DNA from: Flavobacteriales bacterium UBA852
GTDB taxonomy: Bacteria > Bacteroidota > Bacteroidia > Flavobacteriales_E > Vicingaceae
Reading direction: 5' to 3'
Assembly: GCA_002295925.1 (NCBI GenBank)
Contig: DBGO01000010.1
Coordinates: 248,001-312,000, forward strand
DNA: 64,000 nucleotides
The translations under genes were made by a program, and so were the position numbers. The notes below the pieces were generated by a model. The model ran no database searches and was not told the origin of the DNA. It was given only the letters and a program-made list of their open reading frames with translations. The first letter of the stretch is position 1. Each line of letters begins with the position of its first letter. Positions 25,940 through 36,291 of the stretch are shown here, in pieces.

Positions 25940-28900
25940 ATGAATCGGATTTTTTTGCCCATACTTTTAATTTTAGCATTTATAAATAACACATCTTTTG
26001 GTCAATTTATTGATGATTTTTCAGATGGAGACTTCACCAACAACCCCACTTGGACGGGAATGACTTCTAATTTTGAAGTCAATCCTTCCAATCAACTGCA
26101 TTTAAATGCACCTGCACAAACTGACACCTCATTTTTGGTTACGCCTTCGCAAGCAATAAACAATACCGTGTGGGAATTTTATGTCGAATTGGGGTTCAAT
26201 CCTTCTTCATCAAACTACGCCGATATATATTTGGTGAGCGACAACGCTAATTTAAAAGGCAACGTAAACGGCTATTTTGTTCGCATAGGAAACACTACAG
26301 ACGAAGTAAGTCTTTACAGAAATGATGGTGCATCAAAATCAGAAATTATTGACGGCACAGACGGACGTGTCAACTCTAGCCCGGTTACCGTAAAAGTGAA
26401 AGTATTGCGTGATAATGCCGGCAACTGGCAGCTTTTTTCAGACACTACAGGTGCAGGAACAAACTATGTTTTAGAAGGAACAACATCCGACAACACTTAT
26501 TTCAGCTCACAATATTTCGGGGTATATTGCCGATACACTTCCACCCGTTCCACATTATTTTATTTTGATGATTTTAACGTTACCGGAACGGCATTTACCG
26601 ACACGGTAAAACCCGTTATTGACTCCATCAATCTCATTTCATCCACTGCATTAGATATTTATTTTTCGGAAAATGTAGATGTAACAACCGCTCAAAACAC
26701 ATTGAACTACTCGGTGAACAATGGTATTGGCACGCCTTCTTCTGCTGTAATTGACAACATCGACAGCTCACTTGTGCATTTAACTTTTGTTACTTCTTTC
26801 GCAAATGGTCAAAATTATATTTTATCTGTTTCCGGCGTGCAAGACCGTGCAGGTAATATAATAAACACGACAAACATTCCCTTTACGTGGTTTGTTCCTT
26901 CTACTCCTGCTTATGGTGATGTAATCATAAACGAAATTTTTGCCGATCCTTCGCCGCAATTAGGGTTGCCTAACGCCGAATTTATTGAAATTCACAATCC
27001 TACAAACAATTACTATGACCTGAGCAATTGGCAATTTGTCAACTCTACTACTGCCAAAACATTACCGGCTTATATTTTAGCGCCCGGCGATTATGTTATC
27101 CTGTGCAGCAATAATGATACTGCCGCCTACAATATGTTTGGCAATACCATTGGTATTTCGTCTTTTACGGCATTAGCCAATTCCGGCGACAGCTTAACGC
27201 TCCTTGATAACACCGGGCAAATTTTAGACATTGTGGTTTACAGCGACAGCTGGTACAATGATGCCACTAAAGCACAAGGCGGCTGGACACTTGAGCGCAT
27301 CAACCCTGTTTTGCCTTGCAGCAATGAAAACAATTGGACAGCATCCAACAACCCAAACGGTGGAACACCCGGACAACAAAACAGTGTTTACAGTATCAAT
27401 CCCGATACGAGTGCTCCTTATATTAAAGATGTGGAAGTAACCAATCTTTTTCAGTTGAAAGTTTATTTTAGTGAAACGCTTGACAGTAATTCGGCTCAAA
27501 ATGCTATTTTTTCTATCAATAACGGAATAACTGTTGGCAGTTTTTCATTTAATTATAATTATACAACAGCAGTGCTAAATTTAACTTCTGCATTGGATTC
27601 GGCAACGGTTTACAGCTTAACAGTAAGCAATACTGCCGATTGCAGCGGAAATAACTTTTCTTCGGCACCTTTTAACTTTGCCATTGGAGTTGCTCCAAAT
27701 TTATTTGATTTGGTAATTACCGAAATATTTGCTGACCCTTCGCCACAAATTGGCTTACCTGAATATGAATATATTGAAATTTACAATCGTTCGTCAAAAG
27801 CTATTTCGTTAAAAAATTGTTTGATAGGCAATGGTAGTTCTATGTATAAAATCTATCAAAATCAATATATTTTACCCAGCGAATATGTGATAATTTGTGA
27901 TGATAATTATGAAAGTTTTTTCACGCCTTACGGCAAAACAACAGGTGCGAGCACAATGCCTTCACTGTACAATACCGAAGGAGATATTCAATTGTTTTCG
28001 CCTGATACAGCAGAAGTGCATTTTGTGCACTATTTTGATGATTGGTATCACGATGCAAACAAAAGCGACGGTGGTTGGAGCTTGGAAATGATTGATTATA
28101 ACAATCCTTGCGGAGAAAGTGATAATTGGGCGGCATCCAATAATCCGGCAGGTGGTACGCCTGGACAACAAAACAGCGTTTATGCTACAAATCCCGATAA
28201 TATTTCACCAAAAATTTTGCAAGCGGTTGCCTTATCCGACAGTACGGTAGAAGTTACTTTTTCGGAAATAATTCCGCTAAATGTGTTGCAAAATGCCCTT
28301 TATTACATTGACAACGGTATTAATACAACCAATATTTCTGTACTATCAAACAAAAAAGTGATTCTTTCGGTTTTCCCAAAATTGCAAACAGGAATAGAAT
28401 ATACTCTTTCGATAACTAACGGCAGCGATTGTGTGGGCAATACACTTTCGCCAAACAGTTATTCGTTTGCCTTGCCTCAACCGGCAGCAATAGGCGACAT
28501 TATCATAAATGAAGTATTATTCAATCCTTATACCGGTGGCGACGATTTTGTTGAAATTTATAATAATTCGGATAAATATATTGATTTATACCAATGGATG
28601 CTTGCCAATTATGATGACTCGGTAAGCAATTTCAAAACTGTTTCGCAAGAGCATATAATCATTGAACCTCATCAATTTAAAGTATTTACAACGGATACGA
28701 ATTCCATTAAACAATTTTACCCTGAATTTAACAGCAAAGCATTTATTCAAGTATCATCTTTGCCAACTTATGCCAATGATGAGGGAAGTGTTTATTTGAC
28801 TGACAGTAATAAAACCGTTATTGATTTTTTTAATTACTCTGAAGATATGCACTTTAGTTTGCTGAACTCGACCGATGGCGTATCATTGGAGCGCATTAGT

Positions 28901-29320
28901 TATTCTCGTCCTACCAATGATAAAACCAATTGGCATTCGGCGGCTGAAGATGTGGGGTTTGCCACACCCGGGCTACAAAACTCGCAATACAATGAATCGC
29001 AAGGTGAACAAACCATTTTATCGCTCTCGCCGGAAGTATTTACACCCAACAATGACGGGTTGAATGATGTTTTGAATATTTCTTACCAATTACCTGAGCC
29101 GGGATATGTGGGAAACATTACCATTTATGACGATAAAGGACGATTGGTAAAATACTTAATGCGCAATGAGCTGCTAAGCGCAGCAGGCACAATTTCTTGG
29201 GATGGAACAACTGAAAACAATACCAAAGCTTTAATTGGTATGTATGTTATCCATTTTACAGCTTTTAATGAAACAGGCGATAAACAAAAAGCTCAAGTTG
29301 TAGGTGTAGTAGGCGAATAA
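25940..29320 (+). CDS. Large secreted lamin-tail-domain protein with C-terminal sorting-type domain
   Basis: 1126 aa surface or extracellular protein with a signal peptide ending near SFGQ. It has an N-terminal concanavalin/LamG-like region (about 25-215). Three alternating pairs of SbsA/Big_5 Ig-like domains and lamin-tail domains follow; the lamin-tail domains begin near 327, 588 and 850. Repeated starts read VIINEIFADPSPQ, VITEIFADPSPQ and IIINEVLFNP. The C-terminus (about 1027-1126) is a FlgD-Ig/CHU_C-like domain with FTPNNDGLND and a GRLV strand, as used for T9SS export. The function is probably structural or adhesive. Its stop codon abuts the stop codon of the convergent OmpA gene with no gap. 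Confidence 0.85.
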   Translation: MNRIFLPILLILAFINNTSFGQFIDDFSDGDFTNNPTWTGMTSNFEVNPSNQLHLNAPAQTDTSFLVTPSQAINNTVWEFYVELGFNPSSSNYADIYLVSDNANLKGNVNGYFVRIGNTTDEVSLYRNDGASKSEIIDGTDGRVNSSPVTVKVKVLRDNAGNWQLFSDTTGAGTNYVLEGTTSDNTYFSSQYFGVYCRYTSTRSTLFYFDDFNVTGTAFTDTVKPVIDSINLISSTALDIYFSENVDVTTAQNTLNYSVNNGIGTPSSAVIDNIDSSLVHLTFVTSFANGQNYILSVSGVQDRAGNIINTTNIPFTWFVPSTPAYGDVIINEIFADPSPQLGLPNAEFIEIHNPTNNYYDLSNWQFVNSTTAKTLPAYILAPGDYVILCSNNDTAAYNMFGNTIGISSFTALANSGDSLTLLDNTGQILDIVVYSDSWYNDATKAQGGWTLERINPVLPCSNENNWTASNNPNGGTPGQQNSVYSINPDTSAPYIKDVEVTNLFQLKVYFSETLDSNSAQNAIFSINNGITVGSFSFNYNYTTAVLNLTSALDSATVYSLTVSNTADCSGNNFSSAPFNFAIGVAPNLFDLVITEIFADPSPQIGLPEYEYIEIYNRSSKAISLKNCLIGNGSSMYKIYQNQYILPSEYVIICDDNYESFFTPYGKTTGASTMPSLYNTEGDIQLFSPDTAEVHFVHYFDDWYHDANKSDGGWSLEMIDYNNPCGESDNWAASNNPAGGTPGQQNSVYATNPDNISPKILQAVALSDSTVEVTFSEIIPLNVLQNALYYIDNGINTTNISVLSNKKVILSVFPKLQTGIEYTLSITNGSDCVGNTLSPNSYSFALPQPAAIGDIIINEVLFNPYTGGDDFVEIYNNSDKYIDLYQWMLANYDDSVSNFKTVSQEHIIIEPHQFKVFTTDTNSIKQFYPEFNSKAFIQVSSLPTYANDEGSVYLTDSNKTVIDFFNYSEDMHFSLLNSTDGVSLERISYSRPTNDKTNWHSAAEDVGFATPGLQNSQYNESQGEQTILSLSPEVFTPNNDGLNDVLNISYQLPEPGYVGNITIYDDKGRLVKYLMRNELLSAAGTISWDGTTENNTKALIGMYVIHFTAFNETGDKQKAQVVGVVGE

Positions 29321-31639
29321 TTACCACTTAATAATTCTAATCTCTGTACGGCGGTTTTTAGCCCGCCCTTCGGGATTATCACTGCCGTCAGGATTGGTAT
29401 TGGGAGCTATGGGTTTGGTTTCGCCATACCCAATGCTGACAATTCGCTTTTCATCAATCCCTTTTGATATTATGTACTCTTTTGCCTTTTTAGCACGTTC
29501 ATTCGAGAGTTTCATATTATACGAATCGCCTCCTTTTGAATCGGTATGTGAACTTAACTCAATAACAATTTTCGGGTTTTTCTTCATTATCAATACCAAC
29601 TTATCCAATTCTTTTTTGGCTGTTTCATTCAATTTAGCCGAACGGTATTCGTACAATATGTTTGAAACGATAAAGCGGTCGTTTTGTGAAATTCTAATAA
29701 CTTCATCATCTTCGTTGATAAGTGTAATCGAATTTTCATCGGGACTTAAACGTCGGTATTTAAATGTTTTGTTTTTGAATCGTTCTGCTTCACCCAATAA
29801 ATTTCCTTGTTCATCAAACATAACTATTTTAAAATCTTCATCCTCTTCGCTCAACATAAGAAGATAATTTTCATCGGGTCGTAATTTTCTGAATACAAAT
29901 TTTCCTTCTTTGTCCGTGAATGTTTTCATAATTACATTTCCTTCGTCATCCACAATCATAATTTCCATTTCATTGGAAACATCACCGGGTAATAACTTAT
30001 ACACCTGCCCGGACAAGCCAATGGTAAATAAATCTTCATCTTCCTCTTTGAGCAACTCCATACCATTGTATTCATCAAACGGAAGGGCTTTGAATTTAAA
30101 TTTACTCTTAGTGAAATGTTCTATCAATTGAACTTTTTCTCCATTTTCATTTAACAGATACAACTTGTAATCATCCGTAATATCTTCTTCTTTAAGCATA
30201 ATGAGGTAATTCTCATCCGGCGACAGGTTTTTGAACACAAACTTCCCTTGTTCGTCGGTTTTTATTTCCTCTATTATTTCATCGTTTTCATTCATTAACT
30301 GAAGTGTAACGCCGTCTTTGGGTAGATTTTTATATTCGAACAAACCCAATATTTTGGTTTTGGGTTTTAAATCTTCATCTTCACGGATTCGTTCAAAATG
30401 ATAAATATCATCACTTCCTACCCCACCTTCACGGTTTGACGAAAAATAACCGTGTTTATCATCATACATAAAAATGCCAAAATCATCAAAAGTAGAATTA
30501 ACAGGATTTTTCAGGTTAATTGGCTCTTGCCAGTCATTATCTTCACGGACATAAAAAATATCCAAACCGCCCATTCCGGGTAACGCATCGGATGAAAAGT
30601 ACAATACGCCGTTATAGAAATAAGGAAAAACTTCGTTTCCGGGTGTGTTTACACCATCGCCTAAATTAACCGGTTTTGACCATTTTCCGTTATCGTTTTT
30701 ACTTACATAAATATCCATTCCGCCTTTTCCTCCGGGCATATTTGAGGCAAAAAACAAGTATTTTCCATCGGCACTTAATGCCGGATGAGTAAGGTTGTAT
30801 TCACGGTTATTGTAAGCAAATGCTTTGGGTTTCGACCACTTTTTCTTGTTTTTCACAGCATAATACAACTTGGATGTTACCACGCCGTTTTTGTTTGGTG
30901 CCGATTTATCCACACGAGAGAAAAAAGCCAGCGTTCCCTCTTTATTGAAAGTAACCGGTCCGTCGTGAAAATCGGAATAAAAGCGCTTATCGAAAAGAGT
31001 TATTTTATCAAATTCCGTTTTACTATTTGTTTTGGAACTTGCTTTGAAAATAGAAAGATAGGGTTTATTATTTACCGAAAATGTTCGGTCGTTTAATATG
31101 TCCGGATTTCTTTCGGCAGTAAAAACCAATTCATCATTATATAAAAAAGGTGAAAACTCAGAATTTTCAGTATTTATTCCTTTGACTAATATTACGTCAA
31201 AATACGGCTTTTGTTTGGATAGTTTTTGTCCTTCTTCGCAACTTTGTACCATTAATTTACCCAATAATTTAGCCGATGCTCCCGATGATAATTCCACATA
31301 TTTTTCAAATTGTTTTTTTGCATCCTGGAAACGGTTGAGCATTTTTAAAACCTGTCCGTAATAGTAATACGTTTCGGGATTTTGCGTATTCAATTCTACC
31401 GCTTTTTGATACCATTTTTTGGCAGATGAATAATCTTGCAAACGGCGGTAAGCATCCGCCAACTGCTCAATGGCTTTAATGTTTTGAGGTTCTTTTTTCA
31501 ATCCTTTCTCATAATATTTTACAGCATCGGAAAAATAATTGCTTTCGTACAATTTTTGTGCTTTCTTCAATTGACCGTTTGCAATTGAATAGGACACTGA
31601 AAACAAGAGAAGGAGTATGATGTATATAATTCTTTTCAT
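29321..31639 (-). CDS. TPR-PD40-OmpA envelope protein (PorE/SprE-like architecture)
   Basis: 772 aa with a signal peptide ending near IANG. The order is TPRs (about 22-140), PD40 propeller blades (about 155-415), several acidic repeats (about 430-650) and an OmpA peptidoglycan-binding domain (about 660-771). The repeats contain GKFVFKNLSPDENYL and GKFVFRKLRPDENYL and resemble carboxypeptidase-regulatory beta domains. The OmpA domain keeps the peptidoglycan contacts TD (699-700) and R715, and the NRR near the end. The T9SS protein PorE has a related TPR/PD40/OmpA plan. This is the last gene of the surface operon, 6 nt after the PorP/SprF gene, and probably ties that outer-membrane partner to peptidoglycan. 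Confidence 0.9.
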   Translation of the reverse strand: MKRIIYIILLLLFSVSYSIANGQLKKAQKLYESNYFSDAVKYYEKGLKKEPQNIKAIEQLADAYRRLQDYSSAKKWYQKAVELNTQNPETYYYYGQVLKMLNRFQDAKKQFEKYVELSSGASAKLLGKLMVQSCEEGQKLSKQKPYFDVILVKGINTENSEFSPFLYNDELVFTAERNPDILNDRTFSVNNKPYLSIFKASSKTNSKTEFDKITLFDKRFYSDFHDGPVTFNKEGTLAFFSRVDKSAPNKNGVVTSKLYYAVKNKKKWSKPKAFAYNNREYNLTHPALSADGKYLFFASNMPGGKGGMDIYVSKNDNGKWSKPVNLGDGVNTPGNEVFPYFYNGVLYFSSDALPGMGGLDIFYVREDNDWQEPINLKNPVNSTFDDFGIFMYDDKHGYFSSNREGGVGSDDIYHFERIREDEDLKPKTKILGLFEYKNLPKDGVTLQLMNENDEIIEEIKTDEQGKFVFKNLSPDENYLIMLKEEDITDDYKLYLLNENGEKVQLIEHFTKSKFKFKALPFDEYNGMELLKEEDEDLFTIGLSGQVYKLLPGDVSNEMEIMIVDDEGNVIMKTFTDKEGKFVFRKLRPDENYLLMLSEEDEDFKIVMFDEQGNLLGEAERFKNKTFKYRRLSPDENSITLINEDDEVIRISQNDRFIVSNILYEYRSAKLNETAKKELDKLVLIMKKNPKIVIELSSHTDSKGGDSYNMKLSNERAKKAKEYIISKGIDEKRIVSIGYGETKPIAPNTNPDGSDNPEGRAKNRRTEIRIIKW

Positions 31640-31645
31640 AGTATC

Positions 31646-32572
31646 TTAAAAATAGCGTGGTGAGGTCATTTTAACATTTTTAAACTGTAAATCGTAACCA
31701 AGGAAAATCTCGTGAGTTCCTCCGGTATAAGTACGTAATTTTCCGGTATTATAATCGTATGAATAACCAATTCGTATTTTTTTATTCGGAACAAACTCTA
31801 ATGTCAAAACAACATCTTCGGTAGAACGTAATGAAATTCCTGCCCATATTTTTTGATTGTACATTGCACTGATGTTTAAATCAATGTTAGCAATTCCACC
31901 TTCGACTGCTCGAAGCAGCATACTCGGTCTTAATGTCCATTTGTTATTTAACACAAAAGCTTTGCCTATGGTAAAAGTACTGTGCCGGTACATTCTTGAA
32001 CTTACCGAATCGGATAATTGTTGTGTTAACACATCGTAAGAAGCTTTGTTTAAATGAGCAAAAGCCAAACCGGCATAAAATGTTGTGGTGTTGTAATACA
32101 TTCCAAAATCAAAATTAGGGACTGTGAAATTTGAGGTGTAAGCATATTGTAAAAATCCGTCCTGTTCATTTTTATATTCTATTTTGTTCCAATCATAAAT
32201 GAAAGCAATAACGCCGGCACGAATCCCAAATGCCAACTTACCTTTTCCGGCTTTTATTTTATAGGCATAATCGACATTGAAATAATTTTGTGATTTTGGC
32301 CCGATATTATCGTTTGTAATTTCTAAACCTACACCCATTTTATTGTTTTTTAAAGGCATATGGGCAAACAATGCATTGGTAACCGGGGCTCCGGGCATAC
32401 CTATCCATTGATTCCGGTGAACAAGTCCAAAGCTTAACGCATCCCGGCTGCCGGCATACGCCGGATTTACCCCCAATGTATTGAACATATAGAGTGAATA
32501 TTGTGGGTCTTGTTGTGCAAATGTGGTATTTGCCACTAACAACAATATGAGGTATTGTATAATTCGTTTCAT
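31646..32572 (-). CDS. PorP/SprF-family type IX secretion outer-membrane protein
   Basis: 308 aa with a signal peptide cleaved at TTFAQ. The diagnostic start of the mature protein, QDPQYSLYMFNTLGVNPAYAGS, is followed by a beta-barrel with the family motifs HRNQWIGMPGAP and MGVGLEI. SprF-type proteins are needed for export or attachment of particular T9SS cargoes with type-B CTDs, such as SprB. The gene lies 30 nt after a small type-B CTD protein and 6 nt before an OmpA/PD40 gene, a common trio. That position suggests it serves the upstream surface proteins. Confidence 0.93.
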   Translation of the reverse strand: MKRIIQYLILLLVANTTFAQQDPQYSLYMFNTLGVNPAYAGSRDALSFGLVHRNQWIGMPGAPVTNALFAHMPLKNNKMGVGLEITNDNIGPKSQNYFNVDYAYKIKAGKGKLAFGIRAGVIAFIYDWNKIEYKNEQDGFLQYAYTSNFTVPNFDFGMYYNTTTFYAGLAFAHLNKASYDVLTQQLSDSVSSRMYRHSTFTIGKAFVLNNKWTLRPSMLLRAVEGGIANIDLNISAMYNQKIWAGISLRSTEDVVLTLEFVPNKKIRIGYSYDYNTGKLRTYTGGTHEIFLGYDLQFKNVKMTSPRYF

Positions 32573-32602
32573 ATTAAAAAGTTCAAAATAATTGTATTTA
32601 TT

Positions 32603-33103
32603 TTATCTGTTTAGCTCTACCCAACCTTTGTAGGTTTTGTCGTTTACTTTAATGACATAAAAATAGGTGCCGTTTGATAATTTATCTCCCGTTACGTTAT
32701 TATCTCCTTTCCACACTACGTCTTTATTGTTGTAACCGTCGGCTTTCCATACCAATACGCCCCAGCGATCAAAAATGGCTACTTTGTTATCGGGGTACAA
32801 ATAGATATAATCAATGTACCATTCATCGTTGTCTCCATCGCCATTTGGGGTAAAGCCCGAATAGATGTAAATTTCGGCTTCTTCGTTATCGGTGGGTTGT
32901 TGAAATCCTTGCGTAAGGATAACACTGTTGCCATTTCCTGTAAATACCACCGGCTCGCCAACGGTATAAGAGAGCCAAACCGAGCTTTGTTCGGAGTAGT
33001 TCCCCGCACTGCTTATAACACTTCGCTCTAAGGTTGTTTGGGCTATTGTACAAAAGCCAAAAGAAAGAGCAAATGTTGTGAGTAATATTATTTTTGTTTT
33101 CAT
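32603..33103 (-). CDS. Small secreted protein with type-B (CHU_C) T9SS sorting domain
   Basis: 166 aa with a signal peptide ending near TIAQ. The short N-terminal part (SAGNYSEQSSVWLSYTVGEP, then VILTQGFQQP) is a motif often found before T9SS sorting domains. Residues about 77-166 are a complete gliding-motility-associated C-terminal domain, showing FTPNGDGDND, IFDRWGVLVW, WKGDN and NGTYFYVIKV. With almost no cargo, it is close to a free-standing sorting domain. It sits between two large tail-fibre-like genes and the PorP/SprF gene in one operon. Confidence 0.9.
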   Translation of the reverse strand: MKTKIILLTTFALSFGFCTIAQTTLERSVISSAGNYSEQSSVWLSYTVGEPVVFTGNGNSVILTQGFQQPTDNEEAEIYIYSGFTPNGDGDNDEWYIDYIYLYPDNKVAIFDRWGVLVWKADGYNNKDVVWKGDNNVTGDKLSNGTYFYVIKVNDKTYKGWVELNR

Positions 33104-33124
33104 AATTTCTTCTTTAAAAATATT

Positions 33125-36100
33125 TTAATCTTGCTTTAATAGCTCTATTTCTTTTTTCAATTCTTCAATCATTTGTTGTTGTTCTTGAACTGCTTTGATT
33201 AAAACAGGAATTAGCTGTTGAGTTTTTACCATTTTTAAATCTATTTGTTCAATAACTTCTCCTTTTTCATCAAATAATTCATGAGTAGTATTTTGAACTA
33301 ATTCAGGTATTACTTTTTCTAAATCTTGTGCAATAAAACCATATTGCATACCTTCAGCTAAATTTAAACTTTTATACTTTTCAGTATCGAAATAAAAAGT
33401 TTTAATTGGAATTTGATTGATTAAGTTTAGTGCCCCATTAAAATCAGATATGTTAGTTTTAATTTTTTTATCGGAAAGATTTAATAAGCTCCCTGTATAC
33501 GCAAGATCCCCAGAAGCATAAACCGAATAGTTATTTGTTGCACCTGTTGCATAGCCGTATACTCCATAATTTGTTGACGCACTTGAAAATGCATAAAATT
33601 GACCTCCATAATTACTACTTGCTCCATCTTGTGCCCACCCTCTAACAGCTGTATTAGTATTTGTTGAAGAACCCATAGCTTCAAAAGAGCCTCCTCGCTT
33701 ACTAGTAGTTCCTACCCCAAATACTCCGGCATAAATACCATAAGTAGTTCCACTTGTATAATTGTTCTCAAAATATCCTGATCTTGATAAAGTTGAATTA
33801 ACAACATGTAATTTATGAGTAGGAGATGTTGTACCAATACCAACATTATCTGCTATATAAACATTACCTTGACTAAAATAACCTGCCCAATTGGTTGCAG
33901 CTCCAACTGCATTTGCATATACTCCATAATTTGTACCTGATGTACTACTCACTGCACTAAAGAATCCACCAAAGTTGTTTCCTGATGAAGAAGAGGCAGA
34001 ACCTTCTACACCTATATGATCTCCTGGCCCTCCAGAAGAAGAATATCCTGCAACAGCAATATCTGAATTACCTGATGTTACTGTACCACTGGTAGCTGAG
34101 TATATCCCCCAAGTGTTATTAGTACTACTATTGGTTGATTGTATATATAATCCTGAATTAATTCCTGATGTACTTCCTGAATATGTATAAGTAATATGCA
34201 TAGCACTATTATTGGGATTTGATGTAATATGGTAAACATCTAAAGGATTTAATGGATTACTTATTCCTATACCTACTCTTTGGTTTTGTAAATCAATTGC
34301 CATCACATCATTAGTAGCATTTGTAAAAACAAAAATATCAGAGCCGTCGCGGTATTCCAATCCCCATTTGGGAAATCCGGGAGAATGTGCCAATATCATT
34401 CTTGCAGGATTGGATGTACCACCTGAAAACATATAGATTTCCGGAGCATTTGTTGAAGCACCCTGTGCAAATGTAATTGAACTTGCATCAGTTGTTAACT
34501 CCAAATTAGTACCAATTTGTACATTTCCGGCATTTCCATTGTAAATGTCTGTTCCTGAAGGTATCCATTGGTTTCCTAATGCTATTGAAGTAGGGTCTGT
34601 CCAGGTCATCGTACCATTTGCATTTGAAACAGGAATATATCCGGATGCCGCTCCTGTACGCATAGTAATTTGTCCGTTTACATCTAAAGTAGAAAAAGGT
34701 GATACTGTGCCAATTCCCACTTTACCATTGCTCATTATTCTCATTTGCTCATTTCCATTTGTGAAAAAGAGCATCTGTTGCAGTTTATTCATTTCAATAC
34801 TTCCCATTAACGTTGGTGAAGATGAGCCATTGGCTCCAAAAGCTATTCTCCCCATTATATCGGCACCCGTAGCCGATGTCCCTATTAATTCTAATACTGC
34901 CGGATTTGTTGTAACATAATTATTGGCTGTAGAAATTGTTAAAGCTTTACCACTGCTTGTCAAGGATCCGGGGGCTGCTTGTGTTGGACCTACAGCTACA
35001 TTCCCTGAATTTGTATTAGAGATATCATTTCCGTTTGCTGTCCAATATGTTGTTGGTGATGGCGGCAAGGGTTGATTAACCCATGATGTACCATTATATG
35101 TTAACACATCACCGGAAGTTGCTGATGCCGGTAGTTCAAGTTCATTTGTAGGATCTGAATCAGCATCATTGGTAGGAATAGTAACCGTTCCTCCACCATT
35201 TGACAATGTTACCGAATAGTTTCCCACCCCGGGAGAACCGGATAAAGTTTGTAACTCATTTGAAGGATCACCATCAGCTTCTGTTACAGTTAAAGGATTT
35301 GTCGAAGTACCATCACCGGAAATATTGGTTCCTGAGGTTTGAACTACTTGCGAACCCCAATTATCTCCTGTTACAGCTTGAGACACCCATGTAGATCCAT
35401 TCCAAGTTAACACTTCTCCGGCAGCACCGGGAGGTGTTGAAGAGATATTAACATTCCCTCCTCCGTTTGATAAATTAATCGTATTTCCACTAACAGAAAG
35501 CGTTTGTATTTCATTGGTGTTTGATGTATCTAATCCGGTAAACAAACCGGATAAATTTACAACCCAATTCGTTGTTCCCTCTACAATATATAAGTCATAA
35601 CCGTTTAGATAAGCATTAGTGATTATATCATCGGTAGAATCTAAATCTCCGGTATTGGAAATAGTATTAGCTGTAATAGATATACCTTGACCTGCCGTCA
35701 GATTGGTTGCCGAACCATCGGCACCATTACATACGGAAAATGAATTTGCTATTTCAGAAGCATCAAGCGATCCATTACTGTTGGCATCTGTCCCAACATT
35801 TACCACATATCCGCCATTGGGACATGTTGTCTGAGAGGCAGTAACTATATCCATCAGACTGTTTTTACCCGCAGGTCCGTCACCTGATTTTTCAGCATAC
35901 AATGCAAAAGGAACTGACAATAATTGCGTTGTTCCCATATCTTCGTAACTGCTTCCAAAATCGGCTTCAATATTTAGATAACGGTCTCCGGCACCCCAAT
36001 TAATAGCAGAAAATGAACCTTGAAGAGCTGTTCCTTTTCCAATGGCTATGGTAAACAAACCAAATTGATTAGTGGTAACGGCGTGTTCTTCTTGATACAT

Positions 36101-36271
36101 AATGTTCCCACCCACAGCATCCAAAATACTGACACGCACCATTCCGGATTGTGCATCCATTATTTGTCCCGAAGCATCTCTTGCTACGGCTTGATAGTTA
36201 ATCGATTGGGGAGCTTGTGCCCATAAACCGATTGTTAACGTTAAAAATAAAACACTCAATAAATTTTTCAT
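33125..36271 (-). CDS. Tail-fibre-like surface protein with C-terminal S74 endosialidase chaperone domain
   Basis: 1048 aa with a signal peptide ending near LWAQ. The N-terminal module (about 20-150) begins INYQAVARDASG and is shared with the neighbouring 798-aa protein. The middle has low-complexity Gly/Ser/Thr/Asn beta repeats (NVGIGTTSPTHKLHV type) typical of trimeric fibres. The C-terminal about 117 residues (932-1048) are a Peptidase_S74 / chaperone-of-endosialidase domain. It starts LSDKKIKTNI, has GFIAQDLEKVIPE, and ends in a coiled coil. In phages this domain trimerises the fibre and cuts itself off at a Ser. No CTD of its own is visible, so its export route is uncertain. It lies second in the operon, 20 nt after the previous gene. 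Confidence 0.88.
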   Translation of the reverse strand: MKNLLSVLFLTLTIGLWAQAPQSINYQAVARDASGQIMDAQSGMVRVSILDAVGGNIMYQEEHAVTTNQFGLFTIAIGKGTALQGSFSAINWGAGDRYLNIEADFGSSYEDMGTTQLLSVPFALYAEKSGDGPAGKNSLMDIVTASQTTCPNGGYVVNVGTDANSNGSLDASEIANSFSVCNGADGSATNLTAGQGISITANTISNTGDLDSTDDIITNAYLNGYDLYIVEGTTNWVVNLSGLFTGLDTSNTNEIQTLSVSGNTINLSNGGGNVNISSTPPGAAGEVLTWNGSTWVSQAVTGDNWGSQVVQTSGTNISGDGTSTNPLTVTEADGDPSNELQTLSGSPGVGNYSVTLSNGGGTVTIPTNDADSDPTNELELPASATSGDVLTYNGTSWVNQPLPPSPTTYWTANGNDISNTNSGNVAVGPTQAAPGSLTSSGKALTISTANNYVTTNPAVLELIGTSATGADIMGRIAFGANGSSSPTLMGSIEMNKLQQMLFFTNGNEQMRIMSNGKVGIGTVSPFSTLDVNGQITMRTGAASGYIPVSNANGTMTWTDPTSIALGNQWIPSGTDIYNGNAGNVQIGTNLELTTDASSITFAQGASTNAPEIYMFSGGTSNPARMILAHSPGFPKWGLEYRDGSDIFVFTNATNDVMAIDLQNQRVGIGISNPLNPLDVYHITSNPNNSAMHITYTYSGSTSGINSGLYIQSTNSSTNNTWGIYSATSGTVTSGNSDIAVAGYSSSGGPGDHIGVEGSASSSSGNNFGGFFSAVSSTSGTNYGVYANAVGAATNWAGYFSQGNVYIADNVGIGTTSPTHKLHVVNSTLSRSGYFENNYTSGTTYGIYAGVFGVGTTSKRGGSFEAMGSSTNTNTAVRGWAQDGASSNYGGQFYAFSSASTNYGVYGYATGATNNYSVYASGDLAYTGSLLNLSDKKIKTNISDFNGALNLINQIPIKTFYFDTEKYKSLNLAEGMQYGFIAQDLEKVIPELVQNTTHELFDEKGEVIEQIDLKMVKTQQLIPVLIKAVQEQQQMIEELKKEIELLKQD

Positions 36272-36291
36272 ATTATAAAATTTAAATTATT

